A stretch of 64,000 bases of DNA. Source: Arachnopeziza araneosa. Its lineage: Eukaryota; Ascomycota; Leotiomycetes; Helotiales; Arachnopezizaceae. Below the pieces are notes generated by a model. The model had not been told where the DNA came from. It saw only the letters and a program-made list of their open reading frames with translations, and searched no databases. Position 1 is the stretch's first letter. Each line of letters starts with the position of its first letter. A program made the translations under genes and the position numbers. The stretch is from positions 30,980 to 94,979 of the forward strand of contig QYAI01000109.1 in the NCBI GenBank assembly GCA_003988855.1, given 5' to 3'. This document shows positions 20,801 to 31,086 of this stretch, one piece after another.

Positions 20801-23800
20801 AATAGAAAGGGCGAAACAATTTTGCTTCTTTCGCTCCATCAATGGAGATCTAGCGAACCTCAAAGGGCGCTGACCGATGCCGGGGCTAATCCATTTACAC
20901 GTGATTCTGAGGGTTCGACACTTCTCCATATTATTCTGGGCACTATTCAAGACATTGGTACAAAGACAACAGACCTGCTTCGCTATTTCGTAAAAAAGGG
21001 CGTGAGTCCACTCTCCATAGATAATTCTGGTAATACACTGTGGCACGTTGCTGCTAGGCTAGGAGCAGATCACCATCAAAAGGAGCAACTCGCAGTCATG
21101 AATCTTCTCGTGGAGTTTGGTGTACCGCCGCTTGCAAGGAACCACACAGGGCAAACACCATTACATGTTGCGTTCTCTGCGAACCGGACTCATTATCCGT
21201 ATGGTCCAATTGAATTCTTACTTGAACACACTGTTGTAGATATCAATGACGCCGACCACGACAAAATACGAGCAATTCACCTCGCGTCGGCCAGCGATCC
21301 TGATCTCACTTGTTTTTTACTAGAGCTCGGTGCAGACCCAACTTTAGGGACAGTCGAGGGTCAAACTCCGTTGATGATAGCATGCCGCACCAGGAAATGT
21401 GACATAGTATGCATCTTGTTGAATCATTACAAGAGTCACAATCAACAATCTCTAATTGACCAACAGGACAACAAGGGACGCAGTGCGCTGCATTATTCTT
21501 GCATTTCAGGAAGACCAGAAATAGTCGCATTGCTTCTTAGTATCGGAGCAAATGCCAACCTTAAGGATAAAAGTGGAGTAACTCCCCTTGCTGCTTGCGC
21601 TGAGTATTTGAATGAGCAAGCTTCTTGGGCTAGAGCTGGAGCTCTTCTCCAAACTCAACAAAACCGTCATCCCATCAAGACCAACGTTTCTTATGTGCTT
21701 TCAACAGACCAGTCCAGACCGTGGAGAGATTCATGTCAAGACCCAGTCCGCATACGCGAAACAATCCGCTTACTTGTATCCAGTGGAGCGGACACTTCCT
21801 TCTTAACTACAATACCACAGTATAGCCCTTTCGCTTTTCATAACGATCCTCTTAACCAAGCGATAAATAAAGGCTGTGATGCAATGGTCAGTGAGCTTTT
21901 AATCATCCAAGAAAAGCTCCTTCGAGACAAATTGTCGCATCTTGAGCGAATGACGCCTGGAATTGAGGAATCTGGAAACAAAGCGGAGGAAGATATTGAT
22001 GCGATCAAGAGACATTGGGCTCATAAGCTGAACGAGCGCACTAATCGTATTCGGTTCCTCAAGATGCATCACATGCCACAAATCGTAGCCGATAATGTAA
22101 AGCCGGGGGATAACAACTTGGAGCTCATTAAACGACTTTTGGAAGAGGACGACGAGCCATCTGTCAAGGAGGCGAGTAGGCTCGGAGCTAAATTTTTAGA
22201 GCTTGATTATGCTGGAGGCAATCCTCTGTATCAAATGGCATCGTGGGGTTTTGTCGACTTGATGCGCATTGTTGGTCAAGACGCTGTGAAGATGAATACT
22301 GCCTGGGCAAGAGAAAAGGCACCCCTCAATGTTAATTGGCGCGATGGACAACTAAAGAATATCCTTCGCACCGCGCTCTCAAGAAAAATCCCGAATCTAG
22401 AAATGGTCAAGCTCCTTGTTTCCGAGTTCAAGCTCAACCTAAATGAACTCCTTTCAGACGACATATATTTCGTTCATATTCTCGCCAATCCTCTCTACTG
22501 GTGGCAGACGGAAGCGCTCCATTTCTTGTTAGAGAGTGGTGCGAATATTGAGGTTCTTGATTCGAATCAAAACACTCCATTAATCACTGCTATTCAGCCT
22601 TCATATGCCAATATTTATAGGCCAGCGAGCATCAGGGCAGTAGAGATTCTGTTGCTCCATGGTGCAAATGCGAACGCTGTTGACAAGAATGGCTTAACTT
22701 GTTTGAATATTGCAGCGGGCCAACCGCAATATATAAGTTTACTTCTCAAATATGGTGCAAATCCTTCTGTCGGATTTCGTCCTTTCATCTTTGATGCAAT
22801 TAAGGAGCAGAACCTCGATGCAATTCAGAGAATTGTGGAGTTTGGTATAAATGTACATGTTCTCACTCAACCGAACCTGGGATCGGAGAAAGTCGAAAGA
22901 CCTCAAAATCTCCCATCGCAGAAAACCACAGGTGTTGAGCATCTCCGTGGAAAGGATGATTTCCCGATTTGGTCCGAAATATGGAATGTAGACGACCTAA
23001 TCAAGTGCGGATATCCCATTCATGTAGCAGCGAGCCGATTTTTCACCGACCAGCCAGAGAAAAGAGAGAGGGCAATCAAAATCGTCAATTTGCTTCTGGA
23101 AGCAAGTAAAGATTCTTCCTTTCTATATGAGGATGGAGCAAGTATGATGCATCTCCTCGCCGAGGAAGGTACCATACTCGAGCCGTTTTTTCATCACCCA
23201 TCCTTCGACACGGAGTCCCGAGATCATCGAGGCCGTACGCTTCTTCTCGCTGCATGTAGCACTCCATTGGATGGATTCCTTCGCTACGATAATGCTTTAA
23301 TTCCCCGTCTTCTGAGACATGGAGCTTCAATTTCTGCGACTGATAGCATGGGGTGCAATGCGCTCCATTCCATGATTTCAACTTCTCCTGTAAGAGTGGA
23401 TACTAGCTATTCTGCCTTCTTTTCTGCATCAAAACCTTTTATGCCTACGCTAGCAGCACAGCCTAATCTCGAAGGTCGAACTCCATTCCACTATGCAATG
23501 TCCGGATTGCATTTTGAGCTAATTGATGTTCTCGTTTCTCATGGTGCAGATCCTTTGACTCGTGATCCTCATGACGGGACAACAGCATTACATCGTCTTG
23601 CTACTGGCCTAACCGGGCGCACCGATATTCTGCTCCATGATCCAAGCCTAGTCATGACTGCTGAAGATATCTCCAACCTCTTCTTGAAGTCGGATTCGGA
23701 TCTGCTTGCCCATGATGACTTACCCCAGATTGTACAAACAAAATTATTTACGTCTGAGAGTCTTGCCCGTGCTCAATTACGCTCGCCCCGCCGCCATATT

Positions 23801-24199
23801 GCATCACTTCTAGCCCAAGGTCTATCCATTGAGTCATGTGATGACGCAGGGGAGACACCCTTATTCAAACTGATGACAGTTCGACTGCACAATCGTTGCC
23901 CTCAAGTAGATAAACTCTTTCCTGCCCTCAAAGTGTTTGAAGATTCTGGAGCAAACTTCAAAGCGAGGAACAAGACTGGAGAAAGTGTTTTACATAAATT
24001 GGCAACTCAGACCCCCTTAGTTGACCCTTATGGGTATAGACAAGAGCTAAATTCAGATGAGGATCTCAAGAAAACTTTCAGGTGGTTGGTGGAGAAGGGA
24101 GTAGATGTAAGCTGGGAGGATGAGGCGAACCGGACTTGCTTGGATGTAGCAGCTGCAACTGGTGCGCAGTGGATGTTGGATATGTATAAGAGAAAGTAG
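17876..24199 (+). CDS. NACHT-ankyrin receptor-like protein (STAND/NLR type)
   Basis: A single uninterrupted frame of 2107 residues. A short N-terminal region (about 1-80, with ASTGTWIFQNEQYQQW typical of fungal NACHT proteins) leads into the NTPase: Walker A AIAGAGKS at 87-94 and a Walker B-type IYCVADALDEMD near 180, then LMMTSRP. A winged-helix-like region follows (QLTLLQWVTGSERPLRLLEL). From about residue 530 to the C-terminus there are many ankyrin repeats (for example HTPLAVAARNGHDEVVAVLL and KGRSALHYSCISGRPEIVAL), some divergent. Fungal proteins of this build act as ATP-driven switches in non-self recognition and programmed cell death; that role is inferred here. There is no N-terminal effector domain such as HET or lipase, so it would need a partner. 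A frame this long without an intron or stop argues for selection. Confidence 0.95.
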   Translation: MAVEDRDFVMLGASDIQGFNEEGILPLSAEEVSRIQIWLAPTDYKSMGSEYNKHCASHLASTGTWIFQNEQYQQWKNSIRGALWVKAIAGAGKSVIAASVISKLATEERVPVLYFFFRHIISANQKPQSLVRDYMSQLLEYSPELQHKLNKLVDDRRSLDSMSFEELWNNLVSALVQFPRIYCVADALDEMDAGNEFFLHNLVALGEKSPTTLKLMMTSRPVPRVEQVLRHPCVLQISLEAQFVHPDISVYVHHRLSNYGISEKTRSQIHEKMCTRADGHFLYARLMMDDLLEPSKDLLSREKELLLALNTLPTPMADMYTQMLLDHSKRSAVPQELQLTLLQWVTGSERPLRLLELSSMVDFKRSVSGMSKETKSVVREGCGPLLEILEDETVCPIHHSFTEYLYDIDRHDDNSGAASFPVLEYKEAQRAIAITCIRYLASGWHRDWHATKHSQLSDNKGKSRAMKMKYPFLDYAANNWHQHLLKSGAEDAAMMEELDAFLLKDPEVLPAWLELSSKRDIYDNSQTTQVFWSWGPLHAAAANGLKFYVEHLIKNGHDIECSDLKTHTPLAVAARNGHDEVVAVLLENGAQSDEADNDGLKPIHHAASRNHHDVVRILLAGGVNPLTPKTKEYPGNWCGNAGFTVGDTSVKYACQRGHVETAKVFIPYLEDRNLQEALSWAIKAGQTTVAMALLEVPKINVNFVIDNQTPIYLASSARDVKLIRKLLDMGANVHVLSSESHDGNFFVGAFEEGISPLQAFAKSVGLVFSNRNVDKTSINNGFVMLLDAGLDINAVDGCGSAILHNILYLGNMNIMHGERHGIEHTLSLLFKRGLSANSLQPDGSNAFHLASGVSVTVIKMLLSRGVNINHIRKRDGRTPLMAALERGDLETAQSLLDCGADANISDNESNTPLHSLGKISKYKLNFDMIKALIVSGANVNARNREGDTPMHLNVHDFNPELLGIFLEHGFDLEAKNRKGETILLLSLHQWRSSEPQRALTDAGANPFTRDSEGSTLLHIILGTIQDIGTKTTDLLRYFVKKGVSPLSIDNSGNTLWHVAARLGADHHQKEQLAVMNLLVEFGVPPLARNHTGQTPLHVAFSANRTHYPYGPIEFLLEHTVVDINDADHDKIRAIHLASASDPDLTCFLLELGADPTLGTVEGQTPLMIACRTRKCDIVCILLNHYKSHNQQSLIDQQDNKGRSALHYSCISGRPEIVALLLSIGANANLKDKSGVTPLAACAEYLNEQASWARAGALLQTQQNRHPIKTNVSYVLSTDQSRPWRDSCQDPVRIRETIRLLVSSGADTSFLTTIPQYSPFAFHNDPLNQAINKGCDAMVSELLIIQEKLLRDKLSHLERMTPGIEESGNKAEEDIDAIKRHWAHKLNERTNRIRFLKMHHMPQIVADNVKPGDNNLELIKRLLEEDDEPSVKEASRLGAKFLELDYAGGNPLYQMASWGFVDLMRIVGQDAVKMNTAWAREKAPLNVNWRDGQLKNILRTALSRKIPNLEMVKLLVSEFKLNLNELLSDDIYFVHILANPLYWWQTEALHFLLESGANIEVLDSNQNTPLITAIQPSYANIYRPASIRAVEILLLHGANANAVDKNGLTCLNIAAGQPQYISLLLKYGANPSVGFRPFIFDAIKEQNLDAIQRIVEFGINVHVLTQPNLGSEKVERPQNLPSQKTTGVEHLRGKDDFPIWSEIWNVDDLIKCGYPIHVAASRFFTDQPEKRERAIKIVNLLLEASKDSSFLYEDGASMMHLLAEEGTILEPFFHHPSFDTESRDHRGRTLLLAACSTPLDGFLRYDNALIPRLLRHGASISATDSMGCNALHSMISTSPVRVDTSYSAFFSASKPFMPTLAAQPNLEGRTPFHYAMSGLHFELIDVLVSHGADPLTRDPHDGTTALHRLATGLTGRTDILLHDPSLVMTAEDISNLFLKSDSDLLAHDDLPQIVQTKLFTSESLARAQLRSPRRHIASLLAQGLSIESCDDAGETPLFKLMTVRLHNRCPQVDKLFPALKVFEDSGANFKARNKTGESVLHKLATQTPLVDPYGYRQELNSDEDLKKTFRWLVEKGVDVSWEDEANRTCLDVAAATGAQWMLDMYKRK

Positions 24200-24498
24200 G
24201 GTGATAACAGGGAAGTAAAATTTACACGATATGGTCGTGATTTCAATCAAACTCAAGCTAGAGAAATTGAAAACTAATTTTGTACTTCTAGTCTTTAAGT
24301 GAAAGTCGCCAGCAATAAGTGAAGACATGTAGTAGTTCCTGCAGCTATAAATACAAATTTCAAAACAAATTTCTTGTAGACACAAATCAACTTGAACACT
24401 ATCCCTCTGCCTCAAAACTTTTGTGTTCTCTCCCTTTTTTAAAATAGCTGAGCCCACCAATGCTCATACCATCCACCATCCTTCCCTCGAGAATGCAC

Positions 24499-24969
24499 TT
24501 AACATTTTGAGAGTCCATCGCCATAAAGCTGACAATATGCATATTCTCCATACACATCATCAGAAAGGGTTGGGGCATAGCATGAACCCGTCTGTCCACC
24601 TTGGACTGGATAACAATAACCAACGGGAACACCACTTCCACCAGCAATATACACATCATAATTGGCGCAGCCATCGCACTGCTGGTACATATCCAACTGC
24701 CCAACCCCACAAAAGTTGCCATTTCCGCCCTCGACGTGGAAGCTGCCATCTGAATCGTACCAGATATAAGCAGGGGGGTTCTGGAGTGTATGGCAATTCC
24801 AGGAGCGCTACGGAACGACCGATGTCCCGCTGAAACAGCTGTTGGTGAAACCGAAAGCTCCTTCCCCGTCGGCATCACCATCGTCGGTTGCGCAGACCGT
24901 GTCGCTGGCGAGATAGAATCATTCTTGTGCATGGACGGCAAGAGCAAGTTGAGAAAGAGAGAATTGCAT
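24499..24969 (-). pseudogene. Secreted cysteine-rich protein with two stop codons
   Basis: Read on the minus strand from the ATG at 24969, 157 codons form one frame: a short leader (MQFSLSQLALAVHAQE), then Cys-rich Gly/Tyr-rich sequence (VCATDDGDADGEGAFGF, DMYQQCDGCANYDVYI, GYCYPVQGGQTGSCYAPT, AYCQLYGDGLSKC, stop). Two in-frame stops break it: TGA at 24919-24921, right after the leader, and TAG at 24808-24810. Frame and cysteine pattern are otherwise preserved across the whole length, so the gene was lost recently. No intron can remove either stop. It resembles fungal secreted cysteine-rich proteins; the exact family is not recognised. It lies 300 bases beyond the NACHT-ankyrin gene, convergent with it. 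Confidence 0.65.
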
Positions 24970-26622
24970 CTTGGAGAGCTAACTTGATAACTTTCGGGTG
25001 TTTTTTTGGAGCGTTATTCGAAATTCGAGATTAGAATTAAATTTTCGAGTTGGTAACAAGAGTTTTAGCTTTGTGTTGAGAGTGGTGTTTGAGTGAAGGA
25101 CAGGTCTCTTTATACATACTTCTGATGATCAACCATCGCGAAATAATAATATCCATTGTAGAAGTTTCCATAAGGCTGAGTCGCAGATTGATCGGTAAGA
25201 CTAGCAGCTGGGATGCTTCAGCTAGTATCAATTTCACCAGTGGATGCAGAGGATGGGTAAGATAATCTGAACTTTATGTTCGAAAACAACCTACCAAGAG
25301 AACATTAAATAAAGAAAATTATACGAATTTCGATTTTGATTAGCGTCAACTCATTCAGATCTAGTTCTTCAGAACCCCTTTGAGCGAATCGCTGGTGTAC
25401 AGTAATTGAGATGGTGCGTTTTTAGTAGAGCCCCAGAGTCCCTGCAGCATGCATCGGTGGCATGGCGTTGGGTCACTCGTAAGTCAGCTTAGGTAAGTTG
25501 AGGCAACGAAGCGTATGACATGACATAGCACTAGACTTTGGAGTCTGGCCAGAGCTGTGGCCGTGCAACAGCATGCTTATGAAAAGACTGAATAAGCAAA
25601 GCGCATTTTGAAATTTGTTGGCCACAATTTATCCCCACGGGCCTGAAATGGATGAAGATACGCTCCATTGAATATCATTGGCTCATTGTCGGAGAGTCCG
25701 ATTTTCCATAAGACATCCAACTCTTAAGTTTTGTCCTCGCAAAACTTGGCGTTCTGACGGCTGCTTCCCTTGCTCGATGAGTTGCTGAATAGAAAAAGCG
25801 GTGTGGCTGTCGGGGTGTGTATTCCCAGCAAGTCGCAACTGACAGTGATTAGTATAGGAACAATGACTGTCGGCCGAATATATATTGGAGATCTCAAACT
25901 AAGTAGGCCAAGGGGTAGAACACGAAGATTTGATGCCAGTGATAGGCAGAGAAGTCTCACTATTGTAAAGGATTTACACCCGGGTTGTGAAGTATGTGAT
26001 CCGCATAAATTAATATGACCTTGACGGGAAGCAATTTTGGCCATAGTGGATCTCTTAATCAAAAATGGGTCGGGAATTACGACAACGTCTCTTACAATCT
26101 CTCTCCTTGTAAATTGCTGAAACGACCTGCCTGAAAGGCTTATTTCCTCCAGAGAAGTTCTCGAGTCAAATTCTAGTACGGAAGAATATTTCATGGAACA
26201 TGGACATGAAATGTGAAGGAGAATGCATGAGTTATCATTTAGAATGGGAAATTCTAGTTCTGGTGATGTGAATCGGTACTCGCCTCATTTCTAGACGATG
26301 GGTAACTTCCTGACTCAGAATTTCGCCTGCGTCTGACAGAAACCCATTTTTCAATGGGGCACTACAAAGCATCTAGTCATTACTGTGGCAATAAGGCCAC
26401 AACTGAATTCATTAAGTCTAACTTTGAGGATGTACAAAAATTGGAAGCCAGCCTTCGTAAAACATTTCACTTGTGAACCAAACTCGATATCCGGATACAC
26501 CACCGACCACAATTTTGAAGTCAGCATCACAGCATTGATAGCAATTCTCTCTCGGTCATTTCTATCAACAGCGCTATCTCGATTATTATTATCCTTAATC
26601 TAGGCTTCGAAATTTATAATTC
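24970..26622. other. Intergenic, no gene supported
   Basis: The longest open frame here (minus strand, 26194 to 25724) starts with plausible sequence but its second half is low-quality composition, and neither strand shows a domain. I treat it as non-coding. Confidence 0.4.
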
Positions 26623-27361
26623 ATGACAATCATGGCTCAAATGCATTTATACAAGATGGTTGTGTTGGGAGACGAAAATGTTGGAAAGGCAGCGCTCACT
26701 ACAGAGGTCAGGTTTACGACTCTCTGAACAAATATTTACTTACTGACTTCAATCGTAGTTAATGTTCCAACCTTTCAGCGACAGTCCTGAGTCTCCGATT
26801 GAGAGTTCATACGGAAAACAAATAGCAGTTGATGGTCAAAACTCCATGCTCGAGTTTTTGAATGTCGGTGACTATGGAGAATACACGGCACTACGAGACC
26901 TACAGATGAGAGAAGGTGAAGGATTTCTTCTGGTGTACTGCGTCACGAAGCGCGAGTCATTCACCAATATTTCACGCTTTCACGACCAAATCCGACAAAT
27001 CACAGAGAGCCTAAGACCTGCTTTACCTCACGAAGACCCTCTATACCGGGAAAAGAATATTCTCCCGCCCATAATTATTGTTGGAAATAACGCGGATCGA
27101 GAAATGGAGCGCGAAGTATCAACACAGGAAGGACATGCGCTGGCACGGAAACTAGGCTGTGAGTTTATCGAGGTGTTGACAAGGAGCTCGATCAATAATG
27201 AGAAAGTCTTTGTTGGCATTGCGAGACAGCTCCGCAGACGACGGATCATTACGGCAATGCAAAATCGGATGGCCAAAGATGCCGCACGACTTTCAGCTAA
27301 GATATTAAGGGTAGTTAGGAGTGCTTCGCCGAGTCGATCCAAGTCAGCTACGGCGTGCTGA
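26623..27361 (+). CDS. Ras-like small GTPase with degenerate nucleotide motifs
   Basis: Exons 26623-26706 and 26759-27361 (52-base intron GTCAGG...CGTAG, phase 0) give 228 residues; a second Met at 26632 is an alternative start. The fold is Ras: YKMVVLGDENVGKAALT, then REGEGFLLVYCVTKRESF. But all five G motifs are altered. The P-loop reads GDENVGKA (the magnesium-binding Ser/Thr is Ala). The switch I Thr is replaced (SPIESSY). The switch II DTAGQE is replaced by NVGDYGEY. NKxD reads NNAD. The SAK motif reads TRSS. The tail is basic (RLSAKILRVVRS), long, and ends ...TAC rather than a CaaX box. It probably binds nucleotide poorly or not at all. The intact frame and conserved ALRD-MREGEGF core argue for a retained pseudo-GTPase rather than a dead gene. 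Confidence 0.8.
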
Positions 27362-27933
27362 GAAATCGGGAAAGAAATGATGAAGAGGGTGATATCATTG
27401 TCTTTCTCTTTGTGTATATATGTATATAAATAAACCCTAAAAGTTTCTCCTAGCTTTTCGGATTTCTCAAGTACCATCTGAGAACCTTTCCCACCAGCCT
27501 CAAAGTCTTTCCGGCCTTTATGAATTCCAACAATATATTTTCTATTAATCTATTCTATATATTTTTATCTCTTCTGCTTTCATGTGTTTAGGCTTTACTT
27601 CAAATGCGTTTTTCTGTGTTCTGAACTGGGTGGGAGTCCCAGAAATCATGAAGACATGAAGAAGAAGAGAACGAGGCTGGAATACCATTTGAAAATGTCG
27701 CAATTTCACTAGAAGTCGCAGGTGGAAAAGAATAACATAGTTTGATCAAGTTTCAAATAATAAACAGCTAGAGGATGCCGTGCAAGGCGAATCCGACAAT
27801 AGAATGCACCCAGCACATCGCCACGAGACCAAACACCAACCGCCTATGCTTTTCGCTCGAAAATATCCATAATTAGAACCCAAATCCATAGTACACCGAC
27901 CAAACACCGCGCTTATTCAATCTCTCACATGCT

Positions 27934-28134
27934 CTATGCCTTCACAGCCTTGGAATCATTCTCCTTATCACCCCTGATGACTTTCAACGCCTTTTGCTTG
28001 AACCACTCTCGGCCACGAGCGTTGGGGAATCTACCGTTGGCGTCTGGGATCATGAGAGTGGTGGAGTCCTGCATGGGTCTGGTGCTATCGGACGAGGTCT
28101 TGGAAGTGGAGGAGGTTGATGCAGATGATGACAT
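27934..28134 (-). CDS. 66-residue hypothetical protein
   Basis: Starts at the ATG at 28134 (MSSSASTSSTSKTSSDST), preferred over an in-frame ATG further upstream because a TATA-like box (GTATATAAG on the minus strand, about 28277-28285) sits about 145 bases upstream and leaves room for a leader. The N-terminal third is Ser/Thr-rich; the rest is a compact, basic, conserved-looking segment (IPDANGRFPNARGREWFKQK). There is no signal peptide or membrane span. I do not recognise a named family; short Ser-rich proteins of this kind occur widely in fungi. Confidence 0.5.
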   Translation of the reverse strand: MSSSASTSSTSKTSSDSTRPMQDSTTLMIPDANGRFPNARGREWFKQKALKVIRGDKENDSKAVKA

Positions 28135-28276
28135 TGTTGGATTGAGTTTGAAGGTTGACTGGAATGAAGTTTGGATAATGGTTTTGTGCTTTGAGAGTCT
28201 TGAGAGTGTTTGAATGGTTTGCAGATGTGATTGTGTTTGTGTGTACAGAGCTCCCTTCATACCTACATGCTGGCTT

Positions 28277-28285
28277 CTTATATAC
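28277..28285 (-). promoter_or_regulatory. TATA-like box
   Basis: GTATATAAG on the minus strand, about 145 bases upstream of the ATG at 28134. It is well placed for a TATA box if transcription starts about 30-100 bases downstream. Confidence 0.4.
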
Positions 28286-28842
28286 AAACCGCCTTACTGA
28301 GCATCTGAGATCACCCTGATTACCGAGACAGCAGCAGGTCATTTTTTCCGATCAGTCATGCTGAAAAACTTTCGTGAGCGGAGATGACTGTCGAGCGCTG
28401 GCTTGCGGTTACGTACCAGCAATTCAGGGTACTGGAGAACCGGTTGCACATGGTGGTGCGGATGTCGCACTCTGGCGGCAAAGTCCCCATGGCGTTGATT
28501 TCGCAATTTTGCACGTCACGCTGTCATGACATCTGTGGCTGAGGTTGTCCCCTTGCTAAGCGAAGTTTCTCGGGCTGTCCGAGCTGTTCGTCTATGCTCG
28601 CTTAGAGATGGTCAGCTGCTTCGCTTGTACGGGACCGGCCGTTCAAGCTCGAAGGAGTCAGGGACGGGGTAGGAGTATGGTCGTTGATTGGGGTTCTTTT
28701 CTGCTGATGAATAGAAAGCAAGAGAGAGAGAGATTTTTTAATCAGGCTTATCCCTCAACAATTATAACGAATGAACGCCTGCAATTTAGATAATTAGTCG
28801 AGTTTTTGACCTAAACAACAGGGATTCCTGTAATTTTACGCA

Positions 28843-30858
28843 TTATGCTCCTTCAATTCCATACTCATTCGTCCATTCTACTGCTTTCTTCACATCATCC
28901 TTGCTGACCGACGATTTGAAGTTTTTCAAGACCGCATAGAAATCGGCTGCTTCAACCGGAGGCTCCACCAGTTGACCTTTAGATACATCACGCCAAGTCA
29001 TCGCTTTAGCACCAGGGTATGTCGGAGCGCATGGCATCCATTTTCGGATAATGGTTGACTTGTCACTGCTGCTAGTTGCAGTGACCTATTCTCGTTAGCG
29101 AGAGATGATGGACGAATTCTTGAACACTCAAAACTTACCTTACGATAGTGTGTAGCCGAGTGAATCTTGCGAACCGGAATCATCAGGGCATCCTGAACCA
29201 CATTGCTAATATCGCTACCCGAGAAGCCCTCGCTCATAGTCGCCAGCTCCTTGAGTTCCTCACTGCTGATGCTCGATGTCATATCTCCAGCGTGAATTTG
29301 AAACGCCTTTACTCTCGCCTCTTGATCTGGAAGGCCAATATGAATACGGCGCTGAAACCGTCGTAAGATAGCTGTGTCCAACTGCCAAGGAAGATTTGTG
29401 GCACCAATAACTGTGATACCGCTGGTGTTGTTACCAACCCCATCCATTTGAACAAGGAATTCGGTCTTGACTCGATCAGATGCTTCATTCTTATTGTCGC
29501 CTCCACGCTTTCCACATAGAGCTTCGATTTCATCAATAAAAATGATGGCTGGTTTGTGTTTCCGGGCTTTCTCAAAGAGAAGCTTCACCAGCCTTGAAAC
29601 TATTTAGCTTTTGTTCTCGACTGCCATCATGCTAATAAAATAATATGTGCACCTACTTTTCACTTTCTCCTACCCATTTACTGAAGATATCACTGCTACT
29701 AATACTGAACATTGTGCAATCTACCTCGTTCGCTACGGCTTTTGCCAGGTAACTTTTCCCTGTCCCTGGTGGGCCATAGAAGAGTATACCTTGTCGTGGT
29801 TTCCTTTTGCCCGTAAACAGCTCAGGAAATCTCATGGGGAAGATGATCGCTTCTTGTAACTCATCTTTGGCAGCCTGCAGCCCTGCGACATCGCCCCAGC
29901 TCACATTTGGCTTCTCAGTCACGATCGAACCATCTAGTCTCTCATCAAGTGCTGTAGTCTCGACGTCTTTACTCTTTGGTTCATTTTTCGGGATCTCAGG
30001 CTTACCTTCGGATGGATTTGGTGGTTTTTGAGGGGGTTCGAAAGCTTTGTTCTCTGGGCTTGGCGGATTAAGTTTGCCTTCAGAGTGAGGTCTGGGTTCA
30101 GTAGGAGGGTTTTCCCGTGCTTTTCGGCGATACTTGTCACGGTCTACAGCTTCTTCAGCTTCTTCTGACTGCTCCCAATGTGATTCCTCTGTCTTGTTTC
30201 TCGGACTACGAGAAGTTGGATTTCTGTCGCTATTCACTCTTGGAGGAGACTCTGCGGATTGTTTCTGCCAAGCCGCACGGGCGAACCCTATTCCCTGAGA
30301 TTGACTGGATGAGCTGTAAAATAATGAGCGATAATAATTCAATGCTGGAATGTTATCAGACCTATCGTGTTTTCGAAACTTTGCGCATCTTATCCCATCT
30401 GAAAAGCAACTTGAGCAGATATTCAAATTCCCAATACAATTCGTGCAGTGATGGTAACCATCGAGATGCAGGTTTTTGCGGCAATTAATGCACGATACCC
30501 GCGGTGCGCACGAAGGGCACAGAAAATAGGTTCGGTCAAGGCAGTGACAGGTTTCCCATCTCAAGGTTCTTTTCTGGCAATTTGTGCAGACCATATAAGT
30601 GGTCGTATTGTCGGCCGTCCCAAGATGGTGATGGGGGTGAAGCCCACAGGCACCGCCTGATCGGATTGCCCCTCCGGGCATCGTGTATGGAGCTGATGCG
30701 ATAAGCGATCTTAGTTTAAGTAGGCCTATGCTGTCTAAATAAGCTTCAGCTTTTCGTAAGAAGAGTATCTCTTGCTCTCTAGTGACGTGATCAGCGACGA
30801 GGGTAGCCTGCGGGGACAGATAAGGCGGATAACACAGCCACTTTCCTATTGATACCAT
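28843..30858 (-). CDS. AAA ATPase (Vps4/spastin/katanin clade) with N-terminal Cys-rich domain
   Basis: Exons 30858-29657, 29592-29139 and 29085-28843 give about 632 residues; the introns (GTAGGT...CAAG and GTAAGT...ATAG) fit exactly. The start is uncertain: a GTATCA donor directly after this ATG could make it part of an upstream exon. The AAA core is complete: Walker A GPPGTGKS at 362-369, pore-loop KWVGESEK, Walker B IIFIDE ending near 422, sensor GATNLPWQLD, arginine-finger region RRFQRR. A Vps4-type C-terminal helix (WTNEYG) ends the protein. Such enzymes thread or sever protein polymers (ESCRT filaments, microtubules). Unusually, instead of an MIT domain, residues 91-158 hold many CxxC pairs (CTNC, CPSC, CINC, CTNC, CSSC), like zinc-ribbon or treble-clef modules. 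A charged, Pro-rich disordered linker (about 200-315) follows. Confidence 0.85.
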
Positions 30859-31086
30859 CCTTAATCCGGATTAGCGTGGAGCAAGTCGAAAAGTGGCTGT
30901 CTAAAGGCAGTGAGGCTGTGTAAACACGTGGTCTAGCGAATCCAAAACGAATAGGCAGAAGGGCTTTCGACAAATGATAAATCATCATAGACAAACTGAG
31001 GCAAATTTCATGTCAGAGACCAACCCAAAACTCGGCTTTTCGCTACAAAACCGCAGACCTGCCAAGACAAAAACTCAGGATACATT

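Noticed and set aside
25724..26194. 156-codon minus-strand open frame
   Set aside because: The N-terminal half looks plausible but the rest is shadow-like; no domain, intron or promoter supports it.
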